DNA from: Salibacterium salarium
GTDB taxonomy: Bacteria > Bacillota > Bacilli > Bacillales > Marinococcaceae
DNA: 64,000 nucleotides
Direction: 5' to 3'
NCBI RefSeq assembly: GCF_030813635.1
Contig: NZ_JAUSUM010000001.1
Span: 62,001-126,000, forward strand
Positions 46,114-54,884 of the stretch are shown one piece after another. Position 1 is the stretch's first letter. Each line of letters begins with the position of its first letter. Position numbers and translations under genes: made by a program. The notes beneath the pieces were generated by a model. That model did not search any database, was not told the DNA's origin, and was given only the letters and a program-made list of their open reading frames with translations.

Positions 46114-46755
46114 ATGAGAACAGTTCCTGAATATGGATCCTTAAAAGACCGCTTGCACCAACATAAAAAAATAGCAGCTATTAAAAAGCCGAAAGATATA
46201 GAAAAGGTTATCGAGTATAGAGATAGAATAAGTGCTGTTTTTCTCGTGACGGGAAATATCATTACCATCAAAAAGTATGTAGAGGAGCTGAGAAAATATG
46301 GTTTACCGTCATTTGTTCATATTGAAAAAATAGGAGGATTGAGTTTGGACAAGGATGGGTTGGATTTAGTTGCTCGATATGTTCGGCCCCTAGGCATAGT
46401 CACAACGAAACCTAAGCTACTTAATAAAGCAAAAAAAAGGGGATTATTAACGATTCAGCGCGTATTTCTCATTGATTCGGAAGTATATGATCATGTGTGT
46501 GAGATAGTGGAAAGTAATTATCCCGATTATATTGAAATTATGCCATCACGTCTGCCGGCGTTAATTAAAGAAATAAGCAAACAAGTAAGCATACCTATCA
46601 TCACAGGCGGACTTCTCTCAGAAAAAGAACATGCTTTACAAGCATTGGAAAACGGTGCTCAAGCTGTTTCTACTTCCAATCCAAGTGTGTGGAAAGAAGT
46701 ATTAAATTCCAGTCAAATAGACAAGAAAGAAAATAATATCTTAAGACAAGATTGA
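46114..46755 (+). CDS. glpP: Glycerol-3-phosphate responsive antiterminator GlpP
   Basis: RNA-binding regulator that, with glycerol-3-phosphate bound, prevents termination in leaders of glp genes. 213 aa TIM-barrel-like protein with AAIKKPKDIEKV, VFLVTGNI, FVHIEKIGGLS and IEIMPSRLPALI. ATG 46114 follows GGAGGGGAGGGG. The gene directly precedes a leader with a terminator and then a ugp-type operon, so it likely controls that operon in cis. TTGACA at 46752-46757 overlaps its stop codon. Confidence 0.94.
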   Translation: MRTVPEYGSLKDRLHQHKKIAAIKKPKDIEKVIEYRDRISAVFLVTGNIITIKKYVEELRKYGLPSFVHIEKIGGLSLDKDGLDLVARYVRPLGIVTTKPKLLNKAKKRGLLTIQRVFLIDSEVYDHVCEIVESNYPDYIEIMPSRLPALIKEISKQVSIPIITGGLLSEKEHALQALENGAQAVSTSNPSVWKEVLNSSQIDKKENNILRQD

Positions 46756-46882
46756 CATAGAAATAATATTATCTTAATAGTTTTGCTTTACTATATGAAT
46801 AGAAAAGTAAATAGCAGTCATGGTCGACGCAGAGAGACCGCAATAAATAACGGGGATACCCGTCTGTTTGTTGCGGTTTTTT
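46752..46882 (+). promoter_or_regulatory. Leader with terminator/antiterminator of the ugp operon, probable GlpP target
   Basis: TTGACA at 46752-46757 is a candidate -35, but the -10 is unclear. A terminator follows: ACCGCAATAAA (46837-46847) pairs with TTTGTTGCGGT (46867-46877, one G-T pair), enclosing CGGG-GATA-CCCG, and ends in TTTTTT (46877-46882). Just upstream, GGTC (46822-46825) can pair with GACC (46836-46839), which contains the first bases of the terminator arm, so the two foldings exclude each other. This is the expected shape for a GlpP-controlled leader; the link is inference from the adjacent glpP. Confidence 0.6.
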
Positions 46883-46886
46883 GTTG

Positions 46887-47034
46887 TTAGATAGAGAAGT
46901 GCAAAATTTTGGCGTCTTCGGGATCCAGCTTCAGCACCCAGCCGCTCGGGGTTTCTTCCCGTGCGACTCCGGCCAGCAGGCTGCCCTGCACGCCCGGTCC
47001 AGAACCTGTCGCGGCTTCCCAGGGCGTTTGCGCT
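46887..47034 (-). other. GC-rich island within the ugp leader
   Basis: Bases 46921-47030 are 69 percent G+C, against about 40 percent in the surroundings. On the minus strand one frame is open from about 47058 to a TAA at 46887-46889 and reads like protein with GC-rich third positions (for example QTPWEAATGSGPGVQG and SGWVLKLDPEDAKI). It has no start codon and no recognised family. It lies between the leader terminator and the ugpB start codon, so it would be part of the 5' untranslated region. Confidence 0.6.
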
Positions 47035-47053
47035 TTTCTTAATAAAAAAGGAG

Positions 47054-47069
47054 GGTTTCATGTGAAACA
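47054..47069. promoter_or_regulatory. Degenerate parS-like site over the ugpB start codon
   Basis: GGTTTCATGTGAAACA differs from the parS sites of this window at two of 16 positions (first base and one central C). It includes the GTG start of ugpB. One central change breaks the palindrome, so ParB binding is doubtful. Confidence 0.4.
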
Positions 47070-48366
47070 TTTTTTATCAGTGGCTGGCATGTTTGTCATG
47101 ATGACAGCAATGGCAGCATGTGGAGAAGAAGATGCAGCAAGTGGATCAGGAAGCGGAGAAGGATCAGAAGGAGAGAATAGCGATGAAAAGGTGGAACTGA
47201 CCTATTGGTATGCCTGGGGCGATAAAATCGGAGAAAATAACGAAAATTTGGTAGAAATGTTTAATGAATCACAAGATGATATTCATGTTACAGCAGAATA
47301 CCAAGGGACGTATGACGAACTGCATGCAAAAACGCAAGCTGCCTTTGCTGCTGGTGATGCTCCGGAAGTGACTCAGAATGAAATTGCTTCTATAGGAGTA
47401 TTTGCTAAATCAGGAATGACAGAGGACTTAACTCCTTTTGTTGAAGAAGATGATATTAATATGGACGACTTTAACCCTGGTTTAATGGGAAATTCATATG
47501 TTGATGAAAAATTGTATGGACTTCCATATTTACGAAGCACTCCGATTCTTTATTTAAATACGACAATGTTGGAAGAAAAAGGACTTGATCCTTCTGGTCC
47601 AGAGACGTGGGATGAATTTGAGGAATATGCTGAAGAGCTCACAGAAGAAGATGCAACTGTAGGAGCAAGTATGCCGATAAACATTTGGATGTATGAAGGC
47701 TTTGTGGCGCAAGGAAACGGTCAAATGGTTGCAGACGATGGTGAATCGGTAACATTTAATGAAGAAGCTGGAGTGGAAGCTCTAGACTTTTTACAGGGGT
47801 TGTATAAGACTGGCAGCATAAAGATTCCAACTGGTGATGAAGCAGGGGACGTGGCGAAGCAGGATTTTATTAATCAACATTCTGGTATGCATTTTTCTTC
47901 CACAGCAGACCTTTCATACTTCATGGAAATGGCAGATGAACAAGGATTTGAACTGGATACGGCATTTATGCCTGCCAATGACACATATGGTGTTCCGACC
48001 GGAGGGGCTAATTTAGTTATGACGTCGGAACTGGAAGAAGAAAAGCAAGAAGCCGCTTGGGAATTTATTAAATGGATGACTTCAACCGAGCAAACCGCGT
48101 ATGCGAGTGAATTTACAGGCTACCTGCCAAGTCGTTTGTCAGCTATTGAGACAGATAAAATCCAATCGTTATATGAAAAACAGCCTCAATTTAAAGTCGC
48201 TGTTGATCAACTGGAATATGCCAGACCACGCCCAATGGAAGAAGCTTATCCTGAGATTTCTAATGTGTTAAGTGATGAATTGAATAGAGCAATTTTGGAA
48301 GAAGATTTATCAAGTCAAGAGGCATTGGATGGAGCTGCAGATAAAGCAAACTCGTTACTACAATAA
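47062..48366 (+). CDS. ugpB: Extracellular solute-binding lipoprotein, UgpB-like
   Basis: ABC importer binding protein, family 1. 434 aa. The signal peptide MKHFLSVAGMFVMMTAMAAC ends in a lipobox with Cys20, followed by a Ser/Gly/Glu linker. The mature part starts VELTYWYAWGDK and has DAPEVTQNEI and LYGLPYLRSTPILYLN. The GTG at 47062 is chosen because AAGGAGGG lies seven bases ahead and it starts the signal peptide; a frame extending to 46909 runs through the GC island. The glpP and ugpQ neighbours suggest glycerol-3-phosphate or glycerophosphodiesters as ligands. Confidence 0.88.
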   Translation: MKHFLSVAGMFVMMTAMAACGEEDAASGSGSGEGSEGENSDEKVELTYWYAWGDKIGENNENLVEMFNESQDDIHVTAEYQGTYDELHAKTQAAFAAGDAPEVTQNEIASIGVFAKSGMTEDLTPFVEEDDINMDDFNPGLMGNSYVDEKLYGLPYLRSTPILYLNTTMLEEKGLDPSGPETWDEFEEYAEELTEEDATVGASMPINIWMYEGFVAQGNGQMVADDGESVTFNEEAGVEALDFLQGLYKTGSIKIPTGDEAGDVAKQDFINQHSGMHFSSTADLSYFMEMADEQGFELDTAFMPANDTYGVPTGGANLVMTSELEEEKQEAAWEFIKWMTSTEQTAYASEFTGYLPSRLSAIETDKIQSLYEKQPQFKVAVDQLEYARPRPMEEAYPEISNVLSDELNRAILEEDLSSQEALDGAADKANSLLQ

Positions 48367-48389
48367 AAAATATTTCAAGGAGGAATACT

Positions 48390-49700
48390 ATGAAAACAAC
48401 TGATTATGAAGTAACGATTGCAACGCATAGCGGCAAGATCGATCATAATCAACCAACTTGGGAAATGACATTTCAAGTACCACCATACATTGGTGAATTA
48501 CAGCTTCGTATAGCGATAGGGGCAGGGAATAGCCGGCTTGCATTCCAGATTTTTGATCCTATTCGTAATAGAGGATTCTTTGTACCGTGGATTCCTCAAG
48601 AATGGAGTAATGATATAACGTTAATGTTAAATGAAAACGAAGCGGAAAGAGGTTTAGAAAAAGGGCCGATTGTAGCTGGTGAGTGGACGGTACATGTGTC
48701 TGGTATTCCTGTTAGAGATACATCTTCTTTTGATATGGAAATCATTGGGGTTTGTCAACATCCTGAGTTTGACTACAGCTGGTATAAAGGCGATTTGCAT
48801 TCTCATACCAATCATACGGACGGCGCACTGTCTTTAGATGGGTTGATTCATACAGCGAAAAGTGCAGAGTTGGATTTCTTATTTTTGACAGATCATAATA
48901 CGATAAGTGGATTTAGATTAAATCAAAATGAAGATGAATGTTTGGTCATGCGGGGAGTTGAAATTACAACACCGCTTGGTCATGCCAACTTATTTGGCAT
49001 AAAGACAATGATTGACTGGCGGGTAGATGGAGAGAATAGAACGTTTGATGAAGTAGCAAAAGAAACAAGGCAGCAAGAAGGGTTATTTTCTATTAATCAT
49101 CCGTTCACCTCTCATTTAAGCTGGAAACAATGGAACATGGATTTAGACTTGGTAGATTGTTTAGAAATTTGGAATAATCCTGGCCATCCCGCCAATGAAC
49201 AGGCAACAGAAGAAGCCTTACAAAAGTGGGATGAGTTGCTTAATGAAGGATATAGACACACGGGGATTGGGGGAAGTGATTCTGTTCATTATGGATTTAA
49301 AGGAGAACATCGTCCTGGATTCCCGTCGACTTATGTATTGGCAGATGGCTTATCCGAACATCATATTTTAAAGGCGTTAAAAGAGCGTCACGTCGTTGTT
49401 TCTAAAGGTCCATTTGTCGGGAGTGTTCTTTATTATGAAGAGAAACCTTTTCAAGTCGGTGATATTGTCCCTGTAAACGAAGAAGAGGAAAACGTGATCA
49501 TCGAAACGAGCACTGCTTTCCACGAATCGAAAGTGTTGCAATGCGTGAAAAACGCAGAGTTATATGAGGAAACAGAAGTATCGTTTGGAAATGAAAGTGT
49601 CCTTCAAGTACGTGTAAAAAAAGGAGACTGGATACGAATTCAATTACGAGACGCAGAAGGAAAACTATGTGCATTTGCCAATCCATTTTTCATTGAATAA
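48390..49700 (+). CDS. CehA/McbA-type PHP-domain metallohydrolase
   Basis: 436-aa protein. The N-terminal 125 residues form a beta-rich domain without signal peptide. A PHP domain follows with KGDLHSHTNHTDG near residue 132, FLTDHNT near 166, a Glu in RGVEITTPLGHANLF near 190 and a later IGGSDSVHYG, supplying the metal ligands. The family hydrolyses phosphoesters or carbamates. Lying second in the ugp operon, it may act on an imported phosphodiester. AGGAGG lies before ATG 48390. Confidence 0.85.
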   Translation: MKTTDYEVTIATHSGKIDHNQPTWEMTFQVPPYIGELQLRIAIGAGNSRLAFQIFDPIRNRGFFVPWIPQEWSNDITLMLNENEAERGLEKGPIVAGEWTVHVSGIPVRDTSSFDMEIIGVCQHPEFDYSWYKGDLHSHTNHTDGALSLDGLIHTAKSAELDFLFLTDHNTISGFRLNQNEDECLVMRGVEITTPLGHANLFGIKTMIDWRVDGENRTFDEVAKETRQQEGLFSINHPFTSHLSWKQWNMDLDLVDCLEIWNNPGHPANEQATEEALQKWDELLNEGYRHTGIGGSDSVHYGFKGEHRPGFPSTYVLADGLSEHHILKALKERHVVVSKGPFVGSVLYYEEKPFQVGDIVPVNEEEENVIIETSTAFHESKVLQCVKNAELYEETEVSFGNESVLQVRVKKGDWIRIQLRDAEGKLCAFANPFFIE

Positions 49701-49721
49701 AGGATTCGAGGTGATGAAGCA

Positions 49722-50804
49722 ATGGCTCAGATAACGTTAAAAAATGTATCAAAGCGGTTTGATGATGAGTATGTCGTAAATAATATGAATCTGACTGTAA
49801 AAGATGGATCATTCACGGTGTTGGTTGGCCCTTCTGGTTGTGGTAAATCAACGACTCTTCGAATGATCGCAGGACTGGAACAGGTGTCAGAAGGAGAAAT
49901 TTGGGTCGATGATGAGTGTGTGAACGATGTTTCTCCGGGAAAACGTGATGTGGCAATGGTTTTTCAAAATTATGCGTTATACCCAACGATGACAGTAAAA
50001 GGTAATATTGAATTTGGCTTAACGAACAAAAAAGTTCCGAAAAAGGAAAGGGAATCGTTAATAAATGATATAGCATCCATTGTGGGATTAGAGAATCATC
50101 TATATAAAAAACCACAAACTCTTTCAGGAGGCCAGCGTCAACGGGTGGCGCTGGCGAGGGCTATGGTTAAAAAGCCTAAAGTTTTTATCTTAGATGAACC
50201 ATTATCCAATCTCGATGCAAAATTACGGAGTCAAATGAGAACAGAATTAATACAGCTTCATCAAAGACTAGGAACGACGTTTATTTATGTTACCCATGAT
50301 CAGGTAGAAGCCATGTCAATGGGAGACGAGATTGTACTACTTAATAAAGGAGAAATTCAGCAAAATGATTCCCCAATGAACGTTTATCATTATCCGGTTA
50401 ATGTATTTAGTGCTGAATTTATCGGAACCCCAGCGATGAACGTTTTTTTGATGGAAAAAATAATGCCTTATACATCTAATATAGATAAAGATGCTCATTA
50501 TGTGGGATTTCGCCCGGAGCACGCGGCTATTTTAACCACTCAACCCTATGAAGACTCTCATTGTATAACATTGCAAGGGCAGTTGCTGACAAGGGAGACG
50601 TTAGGTTCAGAAACAATCTATCAAATCAAACATAGAGCCGGTAATTTTACAGTCAAAAGCTTTTTGCCACCGTTAGAGGAAAATAATAAAAACGTTTTTG
50701 TATCGATTCCGTACGAAAAACTGTATTTTTTTGATGAAAACAAAGAACAAGATCGTGATCACCATTGGAAGCAAGCGAGTTCTTTGACGGTTGAGGGGAT
50801 GTAA
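49722..50804 (+). CDS. ugpC: ABC transporter ATP-binding protein, UgpC/MsmX type
   Basis: 360-aa sugar-type importer ATPase. Walker A GPSGCGKST near residue 36, Q-loop in VFQNYALYP, signature LSGGQRQR near 135, Walker B VFILDEP and the H-loop in YVTHDQVEA. A C-terminal OB/TOBE regulatory domain is present with YVGFRPEHA. It energises the UgpA/UgpE pair encoded directly after; its stop is one base before the ugpA ATG. Confidence 0.92.
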   Translation: MAQITLKNVSKRFDDEYVVNNMNLTVKDGSFTVLVGPSGCGKSTTLRMIAGLEQVSEGEIWVDDECVNDVSPGKRDVAMVFQNYALYPTMTVKGNIEFGLTNKKVPKKERESLINDIASIVGLENHLYKKPQTLSGGQRQRVALARAMVKKPKVFILDEPLSNLDAKLRSQMRTELIQLHQRLGTTFIYVTHDQVEAMSMGDEIVLLNKGEIQQNDSPMNVYHYPVNVFSAEFIGTPAMNVFLMEKIMPYTSNIDKDAHYVGFRPEHAAILTTQPYEDSHCITLQGQLLTRETLGSETIYQIKHRAGNFTVKSFLPPLEENNKNVFVSIPYEKLYFFDENKEQDRDHHWKQASSLTVEGM

Positions 50805-50805
50805 T

Positions 50806-51675
50806 ATGATAGGAAAAAAAGCATTTCCTTATGCGATGATCACTCCATCCATGATTGTGTTTTGTTTGTTTTTTATTTATCCGATTGGTTATATGATTTA
50901 TTTGAGTTTGCACGATTGGAATTTCGTTAGTCCTGTAAAAGACTTTGTCGGTCTATCAAATTTTACGTCGCTGTTTTCGGAACAAGAATTTTTGGAAGTG
51001 ATGCGCAATTCTCTGGTTTATACGGTGTTGACCGTGACGTTAACAACAGGAACTTCGCTAGGATTGGCTGTTTGGTTAAACAAGCAGGGGATTGTTTATC
51101 GATTTGTTCAAGGAGCAATGTTCAGTCCGCATATTATATCGTTAGTATCCATTTCGATGTTGTGGATGTGGTTAATGGATCCGGACTATGGGTTGTTAAA
51201 TTGGTTTTTAGGATTATTTGGGTTGCCTGAATCGCCTTGGTTAACCGATCCAAGCACATCTTTGTTGTCGTTGGTGCTTGTAGCGGTATGGAAAGGCATT
51301 GGATTTAATGCACTTGTCTTTATTGCAGGGTTGCAAAGCATTCCTCGTGATATGTATGAAGCCGCGTCGTTGGATGATGCGACCTGGTTCCGAACATTTT
51401 GGAAAATCACATTGCCAATGCTTTCTCCTACTTTGTTTTTTCTTATTATTATAAATGTAATCAGTTCCTTTCAAGTGTTTGAAACGATAGCGATTATGAC
51501 ACAAGGCGGTCCTATTAATTCTACGAACACCTTAGTGTTTTACATTTATGAATATGGTTTTAACTTTTTCAAAATAGGTTATGCTTCAGCAGCGGGTGTC
51601 CTATTACTTATCGTCGTAAGTGTAATGACATTCTTTTATTTTAGACTTTTGTCTGTAAAAGTTCATTATCGCTAG
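50806..51675 (+). CDS. ugpA: ABC transporter permease, UgpA type
   Basis: 289-aa inner-membrane subunit with six helices. The coupling loop EAASLDDATWFRTFWKITLPML near residue 190 (EAA motif; first part EAASLDDAT) contacts the ATPase. ATG 50806 follows GAGGGG; an in-frame TTG at 50791 is less likely. The NNxxFFxxGxAxAxG-type end (NFFKIGYASAAG) is that of MalF/UgpA proteins. Confidence 0.92.
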   Translation: MIGKKAFPYAMITPSMIVFCLFFIYPIGYMIYLSLHDWNFVSPVKDFVGLSNFTSLFSEQEFLEVMRNSLVYTVLTVTLTTGTSLGLAVWLNKQGIVYRFVQGAMFSPHIISLVSISMLWMWLMDPDYGLLNWFLGLFGLPESPWLTDPSTSLLSLVLVAVWKGIGFNALVFIAGLQSIPRDMYEAASLDDATWFRTFWKITLPMLSPTLFFLIIINVISSFQVFETIAIMTQGGPINSTNTLVFYIYEYGFNFFKIGYASAAGVLLLIVVSVMTFFYFRLLSVKVHYR

Positions 51676-51690
51676 GAGGGAGAAGTATAA

Positions 51691-52515
51691 ATGAAGTCCA
51701 GGCTTCCTATTAATATAATAAATGGGGCGGGAATGATAATTGTTGTAGTCTTATTCCTCATGCCGTTTGTATGGATGGTTTCCACGTCATTTAAGACGCT
51801 TGGAGAAACAATGACCTTTCCTCCTGTTTGGTTTCCTGATCAATTTCTTTGGGAAAATTTTATAAAAGCATGGAATTCAGGTCCATTTCTGCGTTATTTT
51901 TTCAACAGTGTCGTGGTCACTTTCGGTATTCTAGTTTTACAGTTTTGTACAATTATTCCGGCTGCGTATGCTTTTGCGAGGTATACATTCAAAGGAGATC
52001 GTTTCTTTTTTGGATTAACGATGATTACATTAATGATACCTCCCCAACTTATTTTCCTGCCTGTTTACTTGCAGATGAGCAGCTGGGGACTACTTGATTC
52101 ACTGTGGGCGCTTATTCTTCCGTTTGCTTCCAGTGCATTTGGTATATTTTTGTTGCGGCAATCATTTAAACAAGTTCCAGAAGAATTGTTAGAAGCAGCC
52201 AGACTGGATGAAGCCAGTGAAGGGAAAATCATTCTTAAAATTATGATTCCCATGGCAAAGCCAGTTCTAATTACTTTTGCCCTTTTCAGCTTCATTACTC
52301 ATTGGAATGATTACTTTTGGCCACTGGTCATGACAACTTCCGATTCTGCCCGAACGTTACCTTTGGGAATTTCTAAGTTAAGAGAAGTAGAAGGCGGCGT
52401 GGCTTGGAACATTTTGATGGCAGGTAATATGATTTTGGTTATACCGATACTTATTGTATTCTTTTTTGCGCAGCGGCAAATCATTCGCGCTTTCGTGTAT
52501 ACTGGGGTAAAATAA
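51691..52515 (+). CDS. ugpE: ABC transporter permease, UgpE type
   Basis: 274-aa partner permease with six helices. The coupling loop reads EAARLDEASEGKIILKIMIP (EAA motif near 168). The N-terminus FLMPFVWMVSTSFKT and the final YTGVK are typical of the MalG/UgpE branch. AGGAGG lies ahead of ATG 51691. Fifteen bases after ugpA. Confidence 0.92.
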   Translation: MKSRLPINIINGAGMIIVVVLFLMPFVWMVSTSFKTLGETMTFPPVWFPDQFLWENFIKAWNSGPFLRYFFNSVVVTFGILVLQFCTIIPAAYAFARYTFKGDRFFFGLTMITLMIPPQLIFLPVYLQMSSWGLLDSLWALILPFASSAFGIFLLRQSFKQVPEELLEAARLDEASEGKIILKIMIPMAKPVLITFALFSFITHWNDYFWPLVMTTSDSARTLPLGISKLREVEGGVAWNILMAGNMILVIPILIVFFFAQRQIIRAFVYTGVK

Positions 52516-52584
52516 TAAAATAGCATAAGTCCTTAGCTTTCATATAATATAGAGGTAGACTTATAACAAAAGGAGCGGAAGGTT

Positions 52585-53331
52585 ATGGTGAAATGTGTAG
52601 CGCATCGAGGCTGGTCTGGAAAAGCACCAGAAAATACGATGGCCGCTTTTGAAATAGCTTTGAACGAACCTAAAGTAGACGGTATCGAGTTGGATGTTCA
52701 TCTTTCAAAAGATGGCGTACCGATTGTCATTCATGACCATACGGTAGATCGGACGACTAATGGACAGGGTGCGGTGAAAAATTTTACGGCCGAAGAGTTA
52801 AAACAGTTGGATGCAGGTTCATGGTATCATGACTCCTTTGCAGGTGAAAAAATACCATTTTTAGAAGAGGTGCTTCAACAAGTCCAAGGCAGCGATAAGC
52901 AAATAACGATTGAGATAAAACAACGAAGAAACATGTATAAAGGATTAGAGGAACAGCTTATTCGTATGCTTCGTGAATACCATGTGTTAGATCAAGTGCT
53001 GATTGGCTCGTTTGATCATACGTCCGTGAAAAAAATCAATCAAATAGAACCATCTGTAGACACAGGACTGATATTTATGAGCCATCCGACTTTGCTACTT
53101 AAACAATTATCTCATACCGGGGCCAATCACGTCATGATGCACCATGAAATGGTAACGAAGAAGCTTGTAGAATTCATTCAAAACAATAATTATTCTATAG
53201 GTGTATGGACAGTCGATAAACCGGCTGGAGTGAGAAGGATATATGATATTGATCCTGAACTTCCTATAACGACTAATCGTCCTGATGTGCTATTTCAAAC
53301 GATAGATGCAACCGTTGAAACAAGTTCATAA
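52585..53331 (+). CDS. ugpQ: Glycerophosphodiester phosphodiesterase, UgpQ type
   Basis: 248-aa cytosolic TIM-barrel enzyme that releases glycerol-3-phosphate from glycerophosphodiesters. GDPD residues: His-Arg in AHRGWSGKAPENT, ELDVHLSKDG, and His in VIHDHTVDRTT. ATG 52585 follows AAGGAG. Last gene of the ugp operon, 69 bases after ugpE. Its product is also the ligand of GlpP, so the operon would close a regulatory loop. Confidence 0.93.
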   Translation: MVKCVAHRGWSGKAPENTMAAFEIALNEPKVDGIELDVHLSKDGVPIVIHDHTVDRTTNGQGAVKNFTAEELKQLDAGSWYHDSFAGEKIPFLEEVLQQVQGSDKQITIEIKQRRNMYKGLEEQLIRMLREYHVLDQVLIGSFDHTSVKKINQIEPSVDTGLIFMSHPTLLLKQLSHTGANHVMMHHEMVTKKLVEFIQNNNYSIGVWTVDKPAGVRRIYDIDPELPITTNRPDVLFQTIDATVETSS

Positions 53332-53336
53332 AAAAT

Positions 53337-53380
53337 AAAAAATGCTTCACGCCTATTAGTTTTAGCGTGAAGCATTTTTT
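53337..53380. terminator. Bidirectional terminator between ugpQ and the BCCT gene
   Basis: AAAAAATGCTTCACGC pairs perfectly with GCGTGAAGCATTTTTT (53365-53380) around a 12-base loop. Serves both convergent genes. Confidence 0.95.
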
Positions 53381-53381
53381 A

Positions 53382-54884
53382 TTAAGATGTTGATTTTCGT
53401 TTATTTCGCGCTCTTTCGTCTCTTACCGTTTTAAAGAAGGAGGCACCCATTAGAAGTACAACAATCGAGAATGGTAATGCCGCTATAATCAAGGTGTTTT
53501 GTAGGCCTTGTGTTCCGCCATAATACATAACGGCGGCTGCTACAAGAGAAAGAGCTACACCCCAACTGATTTTTACGATACCGGAAGGATTAATAGATCC
53601 AGCTGTAGTTAACATGCCAAGAACAAAGGTCGCTGAGTCGGCAGAAGTGATGAAAAAGATAGCGATCACGACAATGGTCATGAGTGACATGATGAATCCT
53701 AACGGATACTCTTGCAAAACAGCGAAGGTTGCCGTTTCCATTGGATAATCTGATATTGTTGCAATTCCGTTCTGTTCTAAATTGAGGGCAGATACACCAA
53801 ATACCGCAAAGAAAATAAAACAGATGACAGATGGTACAAACAGAACGCCAAGCATAAATTCTTTTATCGTACGCCCTTTTGAAATTCTGGCAATAAAGAT
53901 TCCGACAAATGGGGACCAAGAAATCCACCAAGCCCAATAAAAGATAGTCCAACCATTAATCCATGTACGGCTATCGTTATCTAAAGGGGCACTTCGGAAG
54001 CTCATATTGAAAAAGTTAGAAATATAATTTCCGGTTGTGCTTGTAAACATGTCCAAGATGTAAATCGTGGGACCTACAATTAATAAAGTGATTAATAAAA
54101 TAAAAGCCAACCACATGTTAATATTACTAAGATGTTTAATCCCTTTACTCACACCAGACCAAGCAGAAATAATAAACAATATCGTCGCTACGACTAATAT
54201 AATTACTTGAACGACGAAGGTATTTGGGGTATTGAAAAGGAAGGCCAGTCCTTCATTGATTTGTGCGGTACCGAATCCAAGTGTTGATGCTACCCCAACG
54301 ACGGTTGCAAACACAGCAAGAGAATCGATGAGAGTTCCCGGAATACCGCGCATACTTTTTTCGCCGAATAAGGGTACAAGGGTTGAACTAATTAACCCTG
54401 GATAGCCTCTATGAAATTTAAAATAAGCTAGAACAAGGGCTACTACAGCGTAAACAGCCCAAGCGTGAATACCCCAGTGAAAGAAAGAATACTGTAAAGA
54501 TTCCTGAATTGCTTGATCTGAACCAAGTTCCGCTTCAGGACTACTTTTGAACGCGTGAGAGATGGGTTCCGCCGTTGTCCAGAAAACCATTCCCATCCCC
54601 ATCCCGGCACTAAACAGCATCGCAAACCAGGTAGGCAGACTAAATTCTGGCTGTGCATCTGATTTTCCTAATTTAATATTACCGTAAGGAGAAAAAATCA
54701 TATAAACACAAAAAACTAGCATAAAAACAACGATAATTAAATAATACCACCCAAATGTGGAAGAAAATGTTGATGTCAAAAAATTCGTGGTAGATTCTAA
54801 TTGTTCAGGAGATGTAGCGCCCCATATGACTAGGACTGCACAGATGGCGATAGAAATCCAAAATACATAAGTTACATTTTTCAC
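53382..54884 (-). CDS. BCCT-family osmolyte transporter (OpuD/BetP type)
   Basis: Sodium-coupled carrier for betaine, choline, carnitine or ectoine. 500 aa, twelve helices. The Gly-rich unwound helix is SAGMGMGMVFWTTAEP and the Trp-rich segment is FYWAWWISWSPFVGIFIARIS. No long C-terminal osmosensor tail is present (it ends RNKRKSTS). Osmoprotectant uptake fits the ectoine-degradation genes in the window. GAGGTG lies upstream of ATG 54884. Confidence 0.93.
   Translation of the reverse strand: MKNVTYVFWISIAICAVLVIWGATSPEQLESTTNFLTSTFSSTFGWYYLIIVVFMLVFCVYMIFSPYGNIKLGKSDAQPEFSLPTWFAMLFSAGMGMGMVFWTTAEPISHAFKSSPEAELGSDQAIQESLQYSFFHWGIHAWAVYAVVALVLAYFKFHRGYPGLISSTLVPLFGEKSMRGIPGTLIDSLAVFATVVGVASTLGFGTAQINEGLAFLFNTPNTFVVQVIILVVATILFIISAWSGVSKGIKHLSNINMWLAFILLITLLIVGPTIYILDMFTSTTGNYISNFFNMSFRSAPLDNDSRTWINGWTIFYWAWWISWSPFVGIFIARISKGRTIKEFMLGVLFVPSVICFIFFAVFGVSALNLEQNGIATISDYPMETATFAVLQEYPLGFIMSLMTIVVIAIFFITSADSATFVLGMLTTAGSINPSGIVKISWGVALSLVAAAVMYYGGTQGLQNTLIIAALPFSIVVLLMGASFFKTVRDERARNKRKSTS

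Noticed and set aside
46909-47061. N-terminal extension of the ugpB frame through the GC island
   Set aside because: It would place 51 Ser/Pro/Arg-rich residues before a classical lipoprotein signal peptide that has its own ribosome binding site and GTG start.
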